A stretch of 64,000 nt of DNA. Origin: Sequoia sempervirens (taxonomy: Eukaryota; Streptophyta; Pinopsida; Cupressales; Cupressaceae). The position numbers were made by a program, and so were the translations under genes. Where the stretch lies: positions 1 to 64,000 of the forward strand of contig VDFB02115049.1 of the NCBI GenBank assembly GCA_007258455.2, read 5' to 3'. The notes under the pieces are model-generated. The model saw only the letters and a list, made by a program, of their open reading frames with translations. It ran no database searches and was not told where the DNA came from. Below are positions 1 to 11,331 of this stretch, one piece after another (the first letter of the stretch is position 1; every line of letters begins with the position of its first letter).

Positions 1-171
1 ATGATTCAATGTACACAACTCTGTCGAATGCCCTGTTTTAGCTTTGACAGTTAACACATATCTTCAATTTGACTTTTGGTATAAGCAAATACTGAGGTGT
101 GGATGGAATTACTAACTAGGGTTTCCATCAATGACAACACTAGATGACTTGTGCAGTGTCTCTTGCCAACA
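1..171 (-). repeat. 3' LTR stub of a Sirevirus-like copia element
   Basis: On the minus strand an LTR begins with TGTTGG at 171 directly after a purine-rich tract, and it runs off the left edge of the window. The combination of a G-rich polypurine tract of the form AAAGGGGGAGAT followed by TGTTGG is typical of plant Ty1/copia elements of the Sirevirus lineage. The other LTR of this element is not in the window. Confidence 0.75.
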
Positions 172-340
172 ATCTCCCCCTTTGGCATTGATGGCAACAC
201 TTAGTGAAAAATGACTAAGTGTCGGAATCAATACCAACATGAATACACTACAATCCTCAAAACTTCAGAAATTTTTTAATCACAACTCCCCCTGAGATGA
301 ATATGAAAATTTTCACTATCCTACACTCCCCCTTTGACAT
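172..340 (-). other. Polypurine tract with two extra tract copies upstream
   Basis: Three G-rich runs lie on the minus strand: CAAAGGGGGAGAT next to the LTR (172-184), AGGGGGAGT (285-293) and AAAGGGGGAG (about 326-335). The first and third are both followed, on the plus strand, by a related word (ggcattgatgg and gacatcaatgg), so they look like duplicated copies. Repeated polypurine tracts before the 3' LTR are a known trait of Sireviruses. The first copy primes plus-strand synthesis; the others are inferred to be spare or ancestral copies. Confidence 0.7.
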
Positions 341-426
341 CAATGGAAAAGATGAGAATCCACATACCAAAAATCATACAAAATTTCTATGAACAAACTG
401 TATATGTACAAACATGCTTTTTTAAC

Positions 427-3400
427 TTACATGGACTTGAATATGTATGCAAAATTTTTCTTCAACATGCTTAAACTAGTGTCCCAACCCTTTTTGAGAA
501 TCTCCAAAATAGTCACTTGACCATAGAATAGGTAGGATTGCATCTCTGCTGACTCAATATTTTCTAGATCACTGACAACCATAGCATCCTATGCTTCCTT
601 CAATGCACTAAGCATTGTCTCCATTTTAGGATCAATTAATCATCTTAGCTCACACACCCTTTCAACAATTATGTCTTTTTCATGCTTCAAACTTTTAATT
701 TTGTCAAGCAGGGATATGACTTGACCTTCTTGCTTACCCACATAAACGGTTAGAGGATCAAAGTTTTGAGCAATATCTACGAACTATTTCTCATATTCCT
801 TAATTTTCTTCTCAGTGACCTTAGTGAATTTTGACAAGGATAAGCATGACTTGTATTTATTTCCATCCTTAGATAATGCACCTTGAATGTTCTTTTCACA
901 AGTAGCTAATAAAGATTTATCATTAGCAATCATACACTTCAATCTACTAAACCTGTTTGCATCAAATTCTTTCTGGACCTTATCCTCAATTGACTTTTCA
1001 AGAGACTCAAAGTGAGTACTTATAGAGTTGATAATTTTCTTTAGCTGACCAGAGGGAGAATTAGATGAGTCCTTGACATGTGTGGGCATGATATTCTCCA
1101 AGATACTAGATGCAAGACTTAGTAGCTCACTGTACTCAATGTGAGATTTCAATATCTCCTCCCTTTCCTTGGCCTAAGCAAATGATGCTACCTTCAAATT
1201 TTGAATAGGAGATAGAGTGGCCAAGTTGATAGGACCTTCAACCAATTTAGGGTCCAACACCTCCTGTTGTTCTTCTAAAAGCTTCTTTACTTCCTTTGCA
1301 GTGTCTCTTTCTTCCATAGCAACCTCCTTTGCCTCAGCCTTCTTTTCTTCAACCATAGATTCTTGCTTGGCTTTGGGAATCTCTATTTCTTCAACTGACA
1401 TATCTTTAGGGGCTTCAGTCTCCATAGAAATTTCAGTATCTTGCATATCTAGAGGATTTTTAGTGTCCTCAATTGTATCTTCTTTCACTTCTTCAATATT
1501 AGCCGGAACAACTTGAACTTATGGATCAGATCGAACATCTTCATCATGAGTTTCTTAAGAGACAATGTTATATATGTTCTTCAACAAAATTTCCTTAAGA
1601 ATTTTCTTAGTGTCTTTTGCTACTTCCTCAGTCTACCTGATCATAAAATTATTCACCCTTAATTTTCTCTTAAAATCCTTTTTAGAATCATTGAGGATTT
1701 TCTTCATTTCTTCTTTTGATATTACCAGACATAGATTGGAAAGTATGCGTTCTCTCATTCATTCATCTTCAACTCTTGCATTTACTCTCCTCATTTCTAA
1801 GACTTCATATAACCCTTTAGGTAACTCTAACATTATTTCTATGAGAGTCATATTGAAAATATTCAAATATTTTATTGTGGCTTCTTCAAGAGTTCTCTGA
1901 CCGACACTATCAAAAGTGTCATACCATTCAAAAAGTGGTTTGAGATTACCATCCTCAATTAAACCTTTTTCCACTTCCTTTATAGTCATACCTGATCTAT
2001 CAATTTTCACCTTTTTATTGGCTTTTTCTTCACTGGAGCGCTTGTCCTTAGATACTTTTGAAGCCTTTGTGCCCTTATGCTTGATTTCTCCCACTTCATC
2101 TAATTCAATTTCTTCATCATCTTCAACAACAACATAGACTCTTGTGCTTTTATCCTTCTTCCTCTTTCCTTCTCTTCCAGATATCTTGACTTGAGCTTTT
2201 ACTAGGCTTGATTTCTTTGTAAGACCAGATGAGGGTGCAAAGCTCCTTGTAGATCCAGATCTAGTAGAGGATGCTGCCAGACTAGCTGACTCAGTTCTAG
2301 CAGGCTCCCCTTCTTCATCTTGTTCTCTTTTCTTCCTAGCTTCCCTCATTGCTTCAACTGATATGCCGATGCTTTCTACAAAATATTCAACCCCCTTTCT
2401 CACCTTTTGGACTATCATAGAATTCTTCAGTTGTGCATGCACTTTCATATTCTTCTCTTCAAAGGTACCAAAACTTTCTTTTGTCGGATCCCAAGGTTTA
2501 CTCAACAAGTATTGGGCATACAACTCCAAAATGTGTTCTTCAACCTCATATCCCATAGGCATTATCCAAACTGTTCTAGGTTCTGCTGCTTCCATCAAAC
2601 AGTGATCAATGTCAACAATGAAGCAAATAGTGTCCTTATATTTTTCCACAATAGTTTTAGGGATCCTTTCCCTAGCTTGCATTTCACTCTAAAAGCTTTT
2701 GAAGTAACCCCAGATAGCAGTTTTCCTTGCTTTGCTATCACCAATTCTATATAAGACATCTTTGATTTGAACAACTACCAGTCTATCACCTTCCCATTGC
2801 ACTTTACCAACTCCTAGAACTTCATTCATCAAGTAGAAGAATAGACATAACAACAAATTTCCATACTTGAAAGAGTTCTTTTCCTTCTTGATTTTACCAA
2901 GATTTTCAATTAGCTGGCTCCAAAGTAACTCACATACGTCATATTCTGTATTTTCCTTGATCATTTGATTAGCTACATAGATTGCAATACCAGATGCAGA
3001 GTTATCCCGGCTAGAGTGATAGATTTTATATCCAATAACCATAGAAGAAAATTTTCCATCCAATTTAATGATGTCATTAATTGTCATGGCTCTTCTATTG
3101 AAAGTGGAATTGGTTGCCTCAGTTACTATTTGGTTCTTCATAGATTTCAATGTGGGCAACCCACCAGATGAATTTAGACTAGTAATAATGCTTATAGCTT
3201 CTCTTGTGATCTTGAAGGGTTGGTTTAACCACATGAACTTGACATGCACTCGACTTAGTATGTATCGAACCCATTCATTTTCATCGAACACGGGAAACTT
3301 CCCAATTTTTGGGAACTTCTTCTCCTCCAAAGTCTTAAATTTAGGCCTTACATAGAGATCTTCTCCCACAATGTGATTTGTGTACAGATTTAATAGCTGG

Positions 3401-3459
3401 GAGCTTCCTATCTCCTCAATATTCACATGAATATATGCCCTAATATCTTCAATGTGCAA
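427..3459 (-). pseudogene. Broken envelope-like ORF of the copia element
   Basis: One minus-strand frame can be followed from 3459 to a stop at 427, about 1010 codons, interrupted by several stops (for example at 2689, 1759, 1174 and 784). The N-terminal quarter is globular with aromatic and hydrophobic patches. The middle (about residues 380-500) is Ser/Arg/Lys-rich and very acidic in places, and the C-terminal half is charged and probably coiled coil. Position after pol and before the polypurine tract, large size and this layout match the envelope-like ORF of Sireviruses, whose function is unproven. I see no convincing signal peptide or fusion segment. The start is uncertain because no ATG is evident at the upstream edge. 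Assignment rests on position and general resemblance, not on a database hit. Confidence 0.6.
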
Positions 3460-3723
3460 AAAACCATATAGATGAAATAAAATACACCTAATGGTTTTGT
3501 CTCAATGGATTTGAACGGGTTCCATTTGAATTTTGGGCGGGGTCTATCCTTAATATCAACAACTAACAGAGTGACCATTTCCAAAAATTTCAAGTTCACA
3601 AGTTTTGTAGATAAATACCTTTCACCGGATTAGGGTTTGTTTGCCGAATCACCTTTAAAATTGTATTTCACAAAAGTTCACTTGCAGAGCTCTCCAAGCT
3701 TCTTCTCAAAATGCAATGTGACT
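3460..3723 (-). other. Non-coding remnant of the copia element upstream of its env-like ORF
   Basis: This stretch lies between the env-like frame and the LTR of element 1. It shows no long frame and no recognisable pol motif. It probably belongs to the pol-env spacer of the copia element, cut at 3723 by the insertion of element 1. Confidence 0.45.
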
Positions 3724-4550
3724 TGTTAACTCTCAAAAATGCAGGTTTGAACCACGAAAGGTTGCCAAGCTTTCACAATGTTTTAGGGTAATAGAACAAG
3801 GTTTGAAAGAATTAAACCTTCTACTCTCCAGGTGCTACTAGACCTAGGCGGGTGTGCCTATAATAAATGAAGCAGACTTGACTATTGATCTTATCTTCAT
3901 GCCATGATTTGTTCATGATGGAAAATTGAAATGGACAAAATAAAACAAATTTGGTATATATTGTATACCAGCATTCAAAACTAAACCCTAATATGCTCAG
4001 TTAATAGATGTAAAAAGTATGAATGAAACAAAATGATGGAAATAGTGAGACCAGTGCCTTATATAATATATGGAGTCAAATGAAACCTTAAACAACTGAC
4101 TTCTTTCTGGAGGTTATTCAAATTGTTTGGCATATTTTGTTTATAACTAGTATAAACATGCAAGATTGTGATTATTAAGTTCTTCTTACTGATCTAAGTG
4201 AAATTCCTTGATTACTGTGATTAATCAAAAGGATTTAATCCTTCCTTGAAAGAACCTATCAACCAATCACACAGATACGAAAATACGTACTGATAAACCA
4301 GACATAAACTTGTTATGTTGATCTAAATAACCAAGAAACATCAATTTTAGAGACAACTCAAATAATTCTTTCAATAGGCGCAACACAACAATTGACACTA
4401 GAATACGCCAGAAAATCAAGATGATTTTCATTGATATCTCCATGGCTTCAAAACATACATCAGAGTCTCAACCTTGTGAAACATGGTGTTCCACTGTATC
4501 CTCTATTCTCTATCCTATTCTATCTATCCACATATTGTTTTCAAAATAGA

Positions 4551-4558
4551 TATTTATA
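4551..4558 (-). promoter_or_regulatory. TATA box of the family A LTR
   Basis: TATAAATA on the minus strand, conserved as TATAAATG in the partner LTR (17134-17141) and as TATAAATA in the diverged LTR of element 2 (35673-35680). It would start transcription about 30 bp to the left, marking the U3/R border. The U3 ORF ends about 80 bp upstream. Confidence 0.65.
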
Positions 4559-4570
4559 CATTGAGAATAC

Positions 4571-4588
4571 GAAAGGATGCATCCTTTC
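4571..4588. promoter_or_regulatory. Perfect 18-bp palindrome just upstream of the LTR TATA box
   Basis: GAAAGGATGCATCCTTTC reads the same on both strands and sits 13 bp upstream of the TATA box in transcription sense. The partner LTR has the identical palindrome at 17154-17171. The core GATGCATC resembles the RY-type motif bound by plant B3-domain factors. A dimeric activator site is an inference from position and symmetry. Confidence 0.5.
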
Positions 4589-4638
4589 AGAAATAGAAAA
4601 TACATATTATAAAACAAAAGATAGAGAATAACTAGGCT

Positions 4639-7597
4639 CTATTTAGACCATAAGTGAGTCTTATTGAGGTGGTCCAAATAATCTTGGCGTTCATATGTAT
4701 CCGCATCTCCAACAACATTCTGGATCGTAACTTCCATCTTGACCATTTCCTCATTTTGCTTACTCACTTCTTCTAATGTTGTATCCTCTGCAGATTCTAT
4801 CTTCATGATTTCATTCAGCATTGACTCACATTCATTTTTCCATCTGGTGGCCTCTTTCAAATCCCCATTATCATCAGAAAATGTAATTACATTTTTCTTA
4901 GCAGCTGCAATTAACCCTTGTTCATCTCCTTGCAATTCATCATAGAAATTTCAATGATGATTGATTATGTGATTTGTAGCTTCAAGTGCAGAACTGCTAG
5001 CTTCATCACTTTGAGCCAACTCATAAAATTTCTCCATGATTCGTTCATCCATCCTTGTATGCTCCTTCAATGTAGCAAGAGTATGAGAGTATTTTCCCCG
5101 CAATTTATTCAACCCGGATGTAAAATGATCCTGCCTCTTCTTGATAATTGCAGCAATAACATCATGCTTCCCCTGAGAATAAGCACTTGACCCTACCCAG
5201 TGGTGTTTTTCCTGAGAGCTTTCTCCTTGAGTGATCAATTTGGTTGTCCCCATTGAAACACCAACCAAGTCTTTGAGTCTATCATTTTCTCTCAGCAATT
5301 TCTCATTATTTTCTTTATACATTTCTCCTTCTTTTATCAATAATTGAATCTGTGCTTTATTCAACTTTGCAATATTTACCCCAATATCAGCAGTAGCTAC
5401 AGGATCAACTTCTCCAGCTTTTAGAGTCAAGACATGGCCAAATGCCTTCTTTGTATCAAGTACCACTGATTTCCTATGGGGTGGGTACAAATCCCATATC
5501 AACATTGATCCCTCATCAGTATTATATTGGGAACCCGTATACACTTCTGTCACCTTTTCCTTATCAAGCTTATGAGTAGCATTACTACCCTTCAAGAAAC
5601 TATCAAAGACCAATGCAGAATTCAACTCAAGGCCAGGAAATATCATGACACCAGCATCCTCCAACATTTTCCTCCCCACTTTAGGAGTCATATTTTCCAT
5701 TTCATCATCCACACATCTTCTCAATTGAGCCAACAATTGTTCCTTATTTCCAGAAGTGATATCATCAACATTCTCTCTTATCTCCTTCCCCTTCTGCTTG
5801 TACAAGAATGTTTTGAACTTAGGGGAATGTATAAACTCATCATCAGAAACAAATGATCTATACTCCATGTGCCTAGCATCAACATCACCACTTTCAACAC
5901 TCTATTCTCTGACTAGGCAAACATATTGCTGAGTCCTCATCCTGGATACCTTTTCTGTTCTACCCTATGGCACATTAGTTCTTGGTGCTTCTTCATCTCC
6001 AGAAGACAATAACTCAGTATCTTGTAGCCCTTGGTTATACCTTTCAACTACTATTTCTGCTTCATCTTCATCCAGATTTCTGATCATATCATCAAAAGGA
6101 TAGGGTACATGCTGATACCCTCCAAAGTTAATCCTCTCTTTGGCTGAATTGATATATCCTTCAGGGTCAAAGTATTTCCTGGTTGGTCCTCTTTTCATAT
6201 TATAATGCAATAATCTATCAAGGATTGAGTTATATCCCTCCTTAGCCAACACAGTGAAATCACCAAAACACAAAGTACTAGGCATAAAAGCTTGCTTCCC
6301 AAAAGAAACTGAAATGCATCACACTACAAAAATCCATTTGTCTGACAATTTCCAAGTATGCAACCCTGTTTGGAACTGTCCTTGGCAGAATGAAAGGAGC
6401 ATCTTCAAATCCATACACTCTGATTACTGTAGCTCCCTCTAAATAATACCAGTCTCCCCAATTATGGTCAATCGGCCCATTGAAGTCTTTAGGCCAAAGG
6501 AATCTTTTGATCTCATCAGTCAAATAATTATTACAAGGATAATGATACAATTTATACAATGTCTTTACAAAATGCTCTTCAAAATGAATAAAACTAGAAC
6601 CAGCAAACCTACTGTCCCAAATGGCAGTCCACAACTGAACAGGCAATGCTTCACCTTCCTTACCAATCTGAGAAATTCCCATATCTGGAGGCCATACCCC
6701 TAGCTCTTGTCCGAAGTATAACACTAAGTGCATCAACAATGAATAGTTTCTGAGATGAACAATGGAAGCTCCACCCTTTATAGCCATCAATCCTGAGTCA
6801 AGCTCCTTAGAAATATACGAAGCATAATCAAATGTCCTAGAATTGTGATATTGAATATCTGCTGCAATAACCATTGGCACCATTGACATGAATTATGGGG
6901 CATCCATCCCCAACACCTGACACACTGAAAAATATGTATATTTGATGTAGAGTTCAAACAAATCTACATGATAGGGAGGCCCCTCACTATCTTCCAGAGG
7001 TTCTGGCTTGTTACCCTGTTTAACCCTATGAATTGGTAACCTCCAACCCTTGTAACTTGTATCCATTCTAGAAAATTCCTTCTGCAACTCTTCACAGTTA
7101 ATTTCCTTGTTTCAAAACCCTTCCAATTTGAAAACCTCACCAATTGCTTCTTTTGACACATGTATCTGTGGTTTTCTAGAAGGATCACATATTGCTTTAT
7201 ACTTTGGATCATAATGATCAACAAGCAATTTTACCAATTCAGCATTAACAAATACATTAGGGCATACCAATTTCCCTACATTCAACCTCCATGGATTACA
7301 GACTGGCTCAAAATGATTCCTCCTATGGTAGTGGAAATTGAAAAGCTCATACCCCCTTATAGCAGTCCAGACATCACCTATGAACTTGCATTTATCATCT
7401 AGCTTATCAACTTCTGCCCTAAGTTGTGTGGACCTTCTAGCTTTAGGCCCTGAACCAGGTAGTTGATCAATAAGGTCTTGGATTAGCTTCTTTTTAGTGC
7501 CTTCATGCTCTGTATCAGTCTTTTGTTTCTTTCCCTTCAACTGACTACTCTCACCAAGTTTTCTACCCTTACCCTTTCCAGAACCAGAAGACTCCAT
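4639..7597 (-). pseudogene. Long ORF inside U3 of the family A LTR, function unknown
   Basis: Starting at the ATG at 7597 the frame runs about 985 codons to a stop at 4639, in the same sense as gag-pol. Residues 1-30 are Gly/Ser/Lys-rich with a nuclear-localisation-like KGKKQK. Residues 55-330 form a globular part with many Trp, Tyr and His. Residues 560-700 are acidic, and residues 700-900 are Lys/Glu-rich with coiled-coil heptads around the segment ending RENDRLKDLVG. Interruptions in this copy: a stop near residue 162, TAA at 6893-6895, a one-base insertion near 6305, a stop near 5965, a stop near 5907 and TGA at 4951. The TAA and the last TGA also occur in the partner LTR copy, so they predate the last transposition. 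It is not gag, pol or PMD by any motif I recognise. Because it lies in U3 it would be carried at the 3' end of the genomic RNA. Confidence 0.7.
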
Positions 7598-9317
7598 TTT
7601 TCAAGCTTACAGAACCAAAATATGAAAAATAGAGAAGCAACTACTTACAGTATTCTACTTGAGCTCCTCAAACTGAAAAATTGTCTTGGTTCTCTGTTTA
7701 GCTTGCCAATTCACCAGCAATCAATTTGGAAATGAGGAATTGATTAAAACACTACTGTCATTACTATTTTATCCCATCGTGCCATTAATGAAGCATGAAT
7801 GACACCTCCTTTGAAACTGGCACTGTCGCATCAAATGTCCTTTCGATGAGAAAAATTCAAATCTGGGGTGAAATCCCTTTTCAACGTTTATTTCATCATT
7901 CACCAAGACACTCTGTGGTCTTACCGACACTTGGAATCAACTTGATGACAAATGATTTTTCTTTTCATTTTGTTGTGACAATTCAAAGTCGGGGAAATGT
8001 CTCATGGATATCATAGAACAATACTGATATGTATTCTTCAAAGCATTTTCCAATCGCTGAGACATTAATGTTCTTCACACCAATTGAAATCCTTTATCTT
8101 TATGTTTGCTATAACCTGCAGATGTCGGGGAAACCTCTCGTAGAATTCATCCTGTTTCACTGAAAGTCTTTATTTAAATTTGGTCGCCAAGACAAATTTA
8201 TACTCTTGCCGATGCAATCTTCATTTCACCCGCTTCGCTGTGACTTTCAAAGTCAGGAAGATGTTATGCAGATATCTTTGCATCTTACCGATATGTATTT
8301 TTCAATGTATTTTCATTCGCTAAGACAAATTCACCCTTTTACCGATGAATTCTCATTTCGGTGTGTCCACCATGTTTTCTCACCGAACAAATAAGCCCAA
8401 CCATTGAAACAATACTTTCGACAAGACAATGAACCTTCAAGAAGACTTATATCGACACCAAATGTCTTACCAAAATCACTCCTCCAGATTACTCCTATTT
8501 GGCAAAACTCACCCTGAACTATCTGTCGGTATAATATTCATACTTCGGTGAAACTTATGTCGACAAGTTCTTCTCCCAGCGATGCATATCTCCATCGACA
8601 TAAGATTTGAATCAGCAAGACTCCATAGCTTCTCACCGATAGCTTTGAAATACCTTTGAACTTAGTTCGGCCAAACAATGGCCCATTCACCTAGACCTTC
8701 CCGATGCACATAAGTCTTACTGAGACATCTGCTTGCAAGCCAGTCGGTAAGACAAAATGACTTCATTATGAGTTCACGCCGATACCAATCAGTCTGGCTG
8801 AAATGACCCCTTTATGCATTAGTCGGTATGACATATTGTCTTCACCCTGACATTACACCGATGCCCCAACATATGTCAATATACTTTTTTTCTGGATGCC
8901 TATCGGCAAGAAAAATTAGTTCGCTGAAACATTTTCCCAAACACCTTTATCTTGAGCTATAAACTTCCACATGCATCGGTTGGCGAAACACACTGTATTC
9001 GCTATGACTTCACTCTGACAATGACTCCCCTTTGCCGAAATGATTCCTTTTGTCACCAAAACAAGCAAATTGTCCTGCCGATAGTCTACAACAAACATAT
9101 ATTAGTGAAAAATTAGGTCGGGGAGACTTTTACAATGTCTTTCCGATTCGGGTCTTTTAATGAAAAATGAAAGACTTGATGGATTCAATGGATTTTATGA
9201 CAGAAAACAAGCAAGACAATACAAAGAGGGACTTTGATGCTTATGATGAGGACTCAATGTTGGAACTCTTGGATGCAATAAACTGTAAAAAAATTTCAAA
9301 ATTTTACAGTTCTAACA
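7598..9317 (-). promoter_or_regulatory. U3 upstream region with repeated TCGGT/ACCGA words
   Basis: No gene. The region is densely packed with short words such as TCGGTAAGAC, TCGCCAAGAC, TCGGGGAAAC and their complements (CTTACCGA, CACCGATA), often in opposite orientations. One pair forms an imperfect inverted repeat, arms 8714-8723 and 8744-8753. ACCGAC/GTCGGT, the core of plant drought/cold-responsive elements, occurs at 7923, 8525, 8743 and 8822. The same word style fills the U3 of both other family A LTRs. An enhancer role is inference. Confidence 0.5.
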
Positions 9318-9680
9318 GTGGCTCCATCTAGGGATGAATGATAGTAAGATCATTACAAGGATTCAGGTTTCTGGGTGAGTAGACCAAACTCAAAGTGATG
9401 GAACATGTGAGCAGAATGGAACAAATGGAAATGGCAATGAATGAGACCCTATACTACTGTACATGGAAAAATTTATTTCAAAAGAAGGAAAATTAGGATT
9501 GTCCATGTACTTACAAATCCTACTCCTTTTATTTCCTAAACTACTGTGCATGAAAAAGAATTTCAAAGAGGATCATCAAAAGTTGTCCATGCACTGGCAA
9601 CCTTTAATCCTCTGTATTACTTCAAGAGAAAAAATGTTTTAGAAATTGCCCATGTACAGGCAATTCCTGATCTTCACCAG
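9318..9680 (-). repeat. Threefold degenerate repeat at the pol C-terminus, with the plus-primer region
   Basis: Three units of roughly 85 bp each contain a near-palindromic word: TTGTCCATGTACTTACAA, TTGTCCATGCACTGGCAA and TTGCCCATGTACAGGCAA. On the minus strand each encodes a version of the pol end motif (P)VHGQ. The stretch next to the LTR (CCTAGATGGAGCCAC before TGTTAG) should hold the polypurine tract, but it is not strongly purine-rich. Confidence 0.55.
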
Positions 9681-10924
9681 CCATATTCTACAAATAGTAT
9701 GAGTCTTCACCTTTCTTTCCAACCACCACAAAAGGCCCTAGCCATAAGGCTTCAAACTTCCCATGTTTTCCCTTCTCTTGGCACCTTGCATTCCACATCA
9801 GTACCAGATCACCTTCTCCAAATTTCCTATCCTTTTCTTTTTTGTCAAATAAATATTTCATCTACTTCTGTAACTTTATATTTTTATTTTGAGCCACTCT
9901 CCTCATTTCATCCAATTCAGCTAACTGCTCCATTCTTTCCTCCATGGGTTTAGGAATATCCAAATCTTCCTGAAGAACAAACTTGTAAACTGGTAACAAG
10001 TTTTGCAAAGGCATCCTGGCTTGTGCTCCATATACTAATTCAAATGGGGACTTCCCAATTGCCTTCTTCACTATAATTCTATCAGCCCATACAACCAATC
10101 TTAATTTCGAACCCCAAGCCTTCTTATTCTGACCTCACATCCTTCTTATAATCTTCAGAAGACTCTTGTTGCTAGATTCTACTTGTCCATTTAGCCTGTG
10201 GATGATAAGGGGCTGCATATGAAATGGTAATACCAAATGAGTTACAAAAGCTTCTGAATTCATCTGATCTAAAACACATCCCATTATCTGTAATCAACCT
10301 CATTGGTGTACCAAACCTAGTAATGATATTATCCATCAAGAACTGCGTCACCACCCTACTTGTAGCTTGTTTAGTTGGAATGGCCTCTACCCACTTGGTG
10401 AAATAATCAGTGGCCACCAATATCCACCTATGTCCACCACTTGATTTTTCTTGTATTTCTTCGATGAAATCAATTCCCCATTGATGAAAAGGGGCATCAA
10501 CCTATAAAGGTCTTAATGGCAAAGCTCCCTGATATTTCAATTTCCCAGAGAACTATTGGCAAGCTTCATATTTTCTCACATATGCAAAAGAGTCATTAAA
10601 AATCGTAGGCCAATAATAGCCTGCCCTAAGAATTTTATGCGCTGTTGTCTTTGCTAAGTAATTTCCTCCACATACTCCTTCATGCATTTCACTCAAAACA
10701 TGTTTAGCTTGAAATTCATCCAGACACAATAATAATACACCATCCCTATTTTTCTAAAATAAATCTCCATCCATAAAAACATATTTAGACGCATGCAACT
10801 TCAGCGTTCTTTTCTGGTTATCATTCAATCCTTCTGGACACTTCATATGTTTAAGATAATACATGATATCTGTATACCATTGAGTATGCTCAATGCTTGC
10901 AATTACTTCTTCTTCTACACTACA
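9640..10924 (-). pseudogene. Integrase of element 1, broken
   Basis: The frame follows RNase H. An N-terminal zinc-binding region can be seen (HEGVCGGNYLAKTTAHKILRAG, then a damaged Cys pair). The catalytic core follows, with GIDFIEEI (first Asp), the ITDNGMCF stretch (second Asp) and a damaged third segment where the usual Glu is lost (AKWTSRI then a stop). A frameshift separates 10172 from the C-terminal part, which still shows KKAIGKSPFELVYG and the hydrophobic GDLVLMWNARC/KFEALWLGPF segment of gypsy integrases. The protein ends in the VHGQFLK motif, repeated downstream. The enzyme would insert the cDNA into chromosomes; this copy cannot work. Confidence 0.85.
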
Positions 10925-11331
10925 AATCTAATTTGCTTCAATATTTGCCTCTGCCATTAGTTTAGCCAAACCTTGACCTCTAACCAGTTTAGTAATTTGA
11001 ATCTCCATGTCAAATTCTTGGATTTTGTTGATCCATTTGCATCTCTTACCTGTTACTTCAGATTGTGTCAGAATATCCTTGACAGCTGCATGAGGAACAT
11101 AAGCAACTACCTTTGCTCCAACCAGGTATGGTATGAAAGCTTTTACAACTTTCACCAACACAAATGCTTGCTTCTCCATTATATCATACTTTAGTTCAGA
11201 ACCCTGTAATGACTTACTAAAAAAAGATATTGGCTGCTCATGACCGTCTTCATTCTTTTGTAGCATAATAGCTGCAACAGTATGCATTGAAGCAAATGAA
11301 AAAATCTAGAAAGGTTTTGAAAAGTCAGGCG
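10925..11331 (-). pseudogene. Gypsy-type RNase H of element 1, broken
   Basis: This segment follows RT in the same frame. Recognisable blocks are FASMHTVAAIMLQKNEDG, QPISFFSKSLQGSELKYDIMEKQAF and the Trp/Glu-rich end before integrase. The usual DAS of the first catalytic block reads FAS here. In Tat-lineage elements the gypsy RNase H is commonly degenerate and a second, plant-type RNase H is present; this element has such a domain upstream of RT. A stop ends the frame at 10928. Confidence 0.8.

Larger units (their letters stand above)
3724..9317 (-). repeat. 3' LTR of element 1 (5594 bp, contains an ORF)
   Basis: It starts (plus strand) with TGTTAACTCTC and ends with GTTCTAACA. In element orientation, U3 runs from 9317 down to about 4530 and holds a repeat-rich upstream part (9317-7598), a long sense ORF (7597-4639), a short spacer with a palindrome and the TATA box (4551-4558). 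R and U5 run to 3724. The other copy at 16308-21889 matches along its entire length, with divergence by eye from about 4% in the ORF to about 9% in U5. Confidence 0.85.

Noticed and set aside
3724..4630. A short 0.9-kb LTR with the ORF at 4639-7597 as an internal env-like gene, and element 1 plus its neighbour as two tandem elements sharing an LTR
   Set aside because: The repeated unit continues without a break for 5.6 kb to matching TGTTAG/CTAACA ends, and the TATA box lies only about 80 bp left of the ORF, so the ORF must be in U3.
9546..9953. Plus-strand ORF of 135 codons
   Set aside because: Lies over the integrase C-terminus and the threefold repeat of element 1 on the other strand; no recognisable domain.
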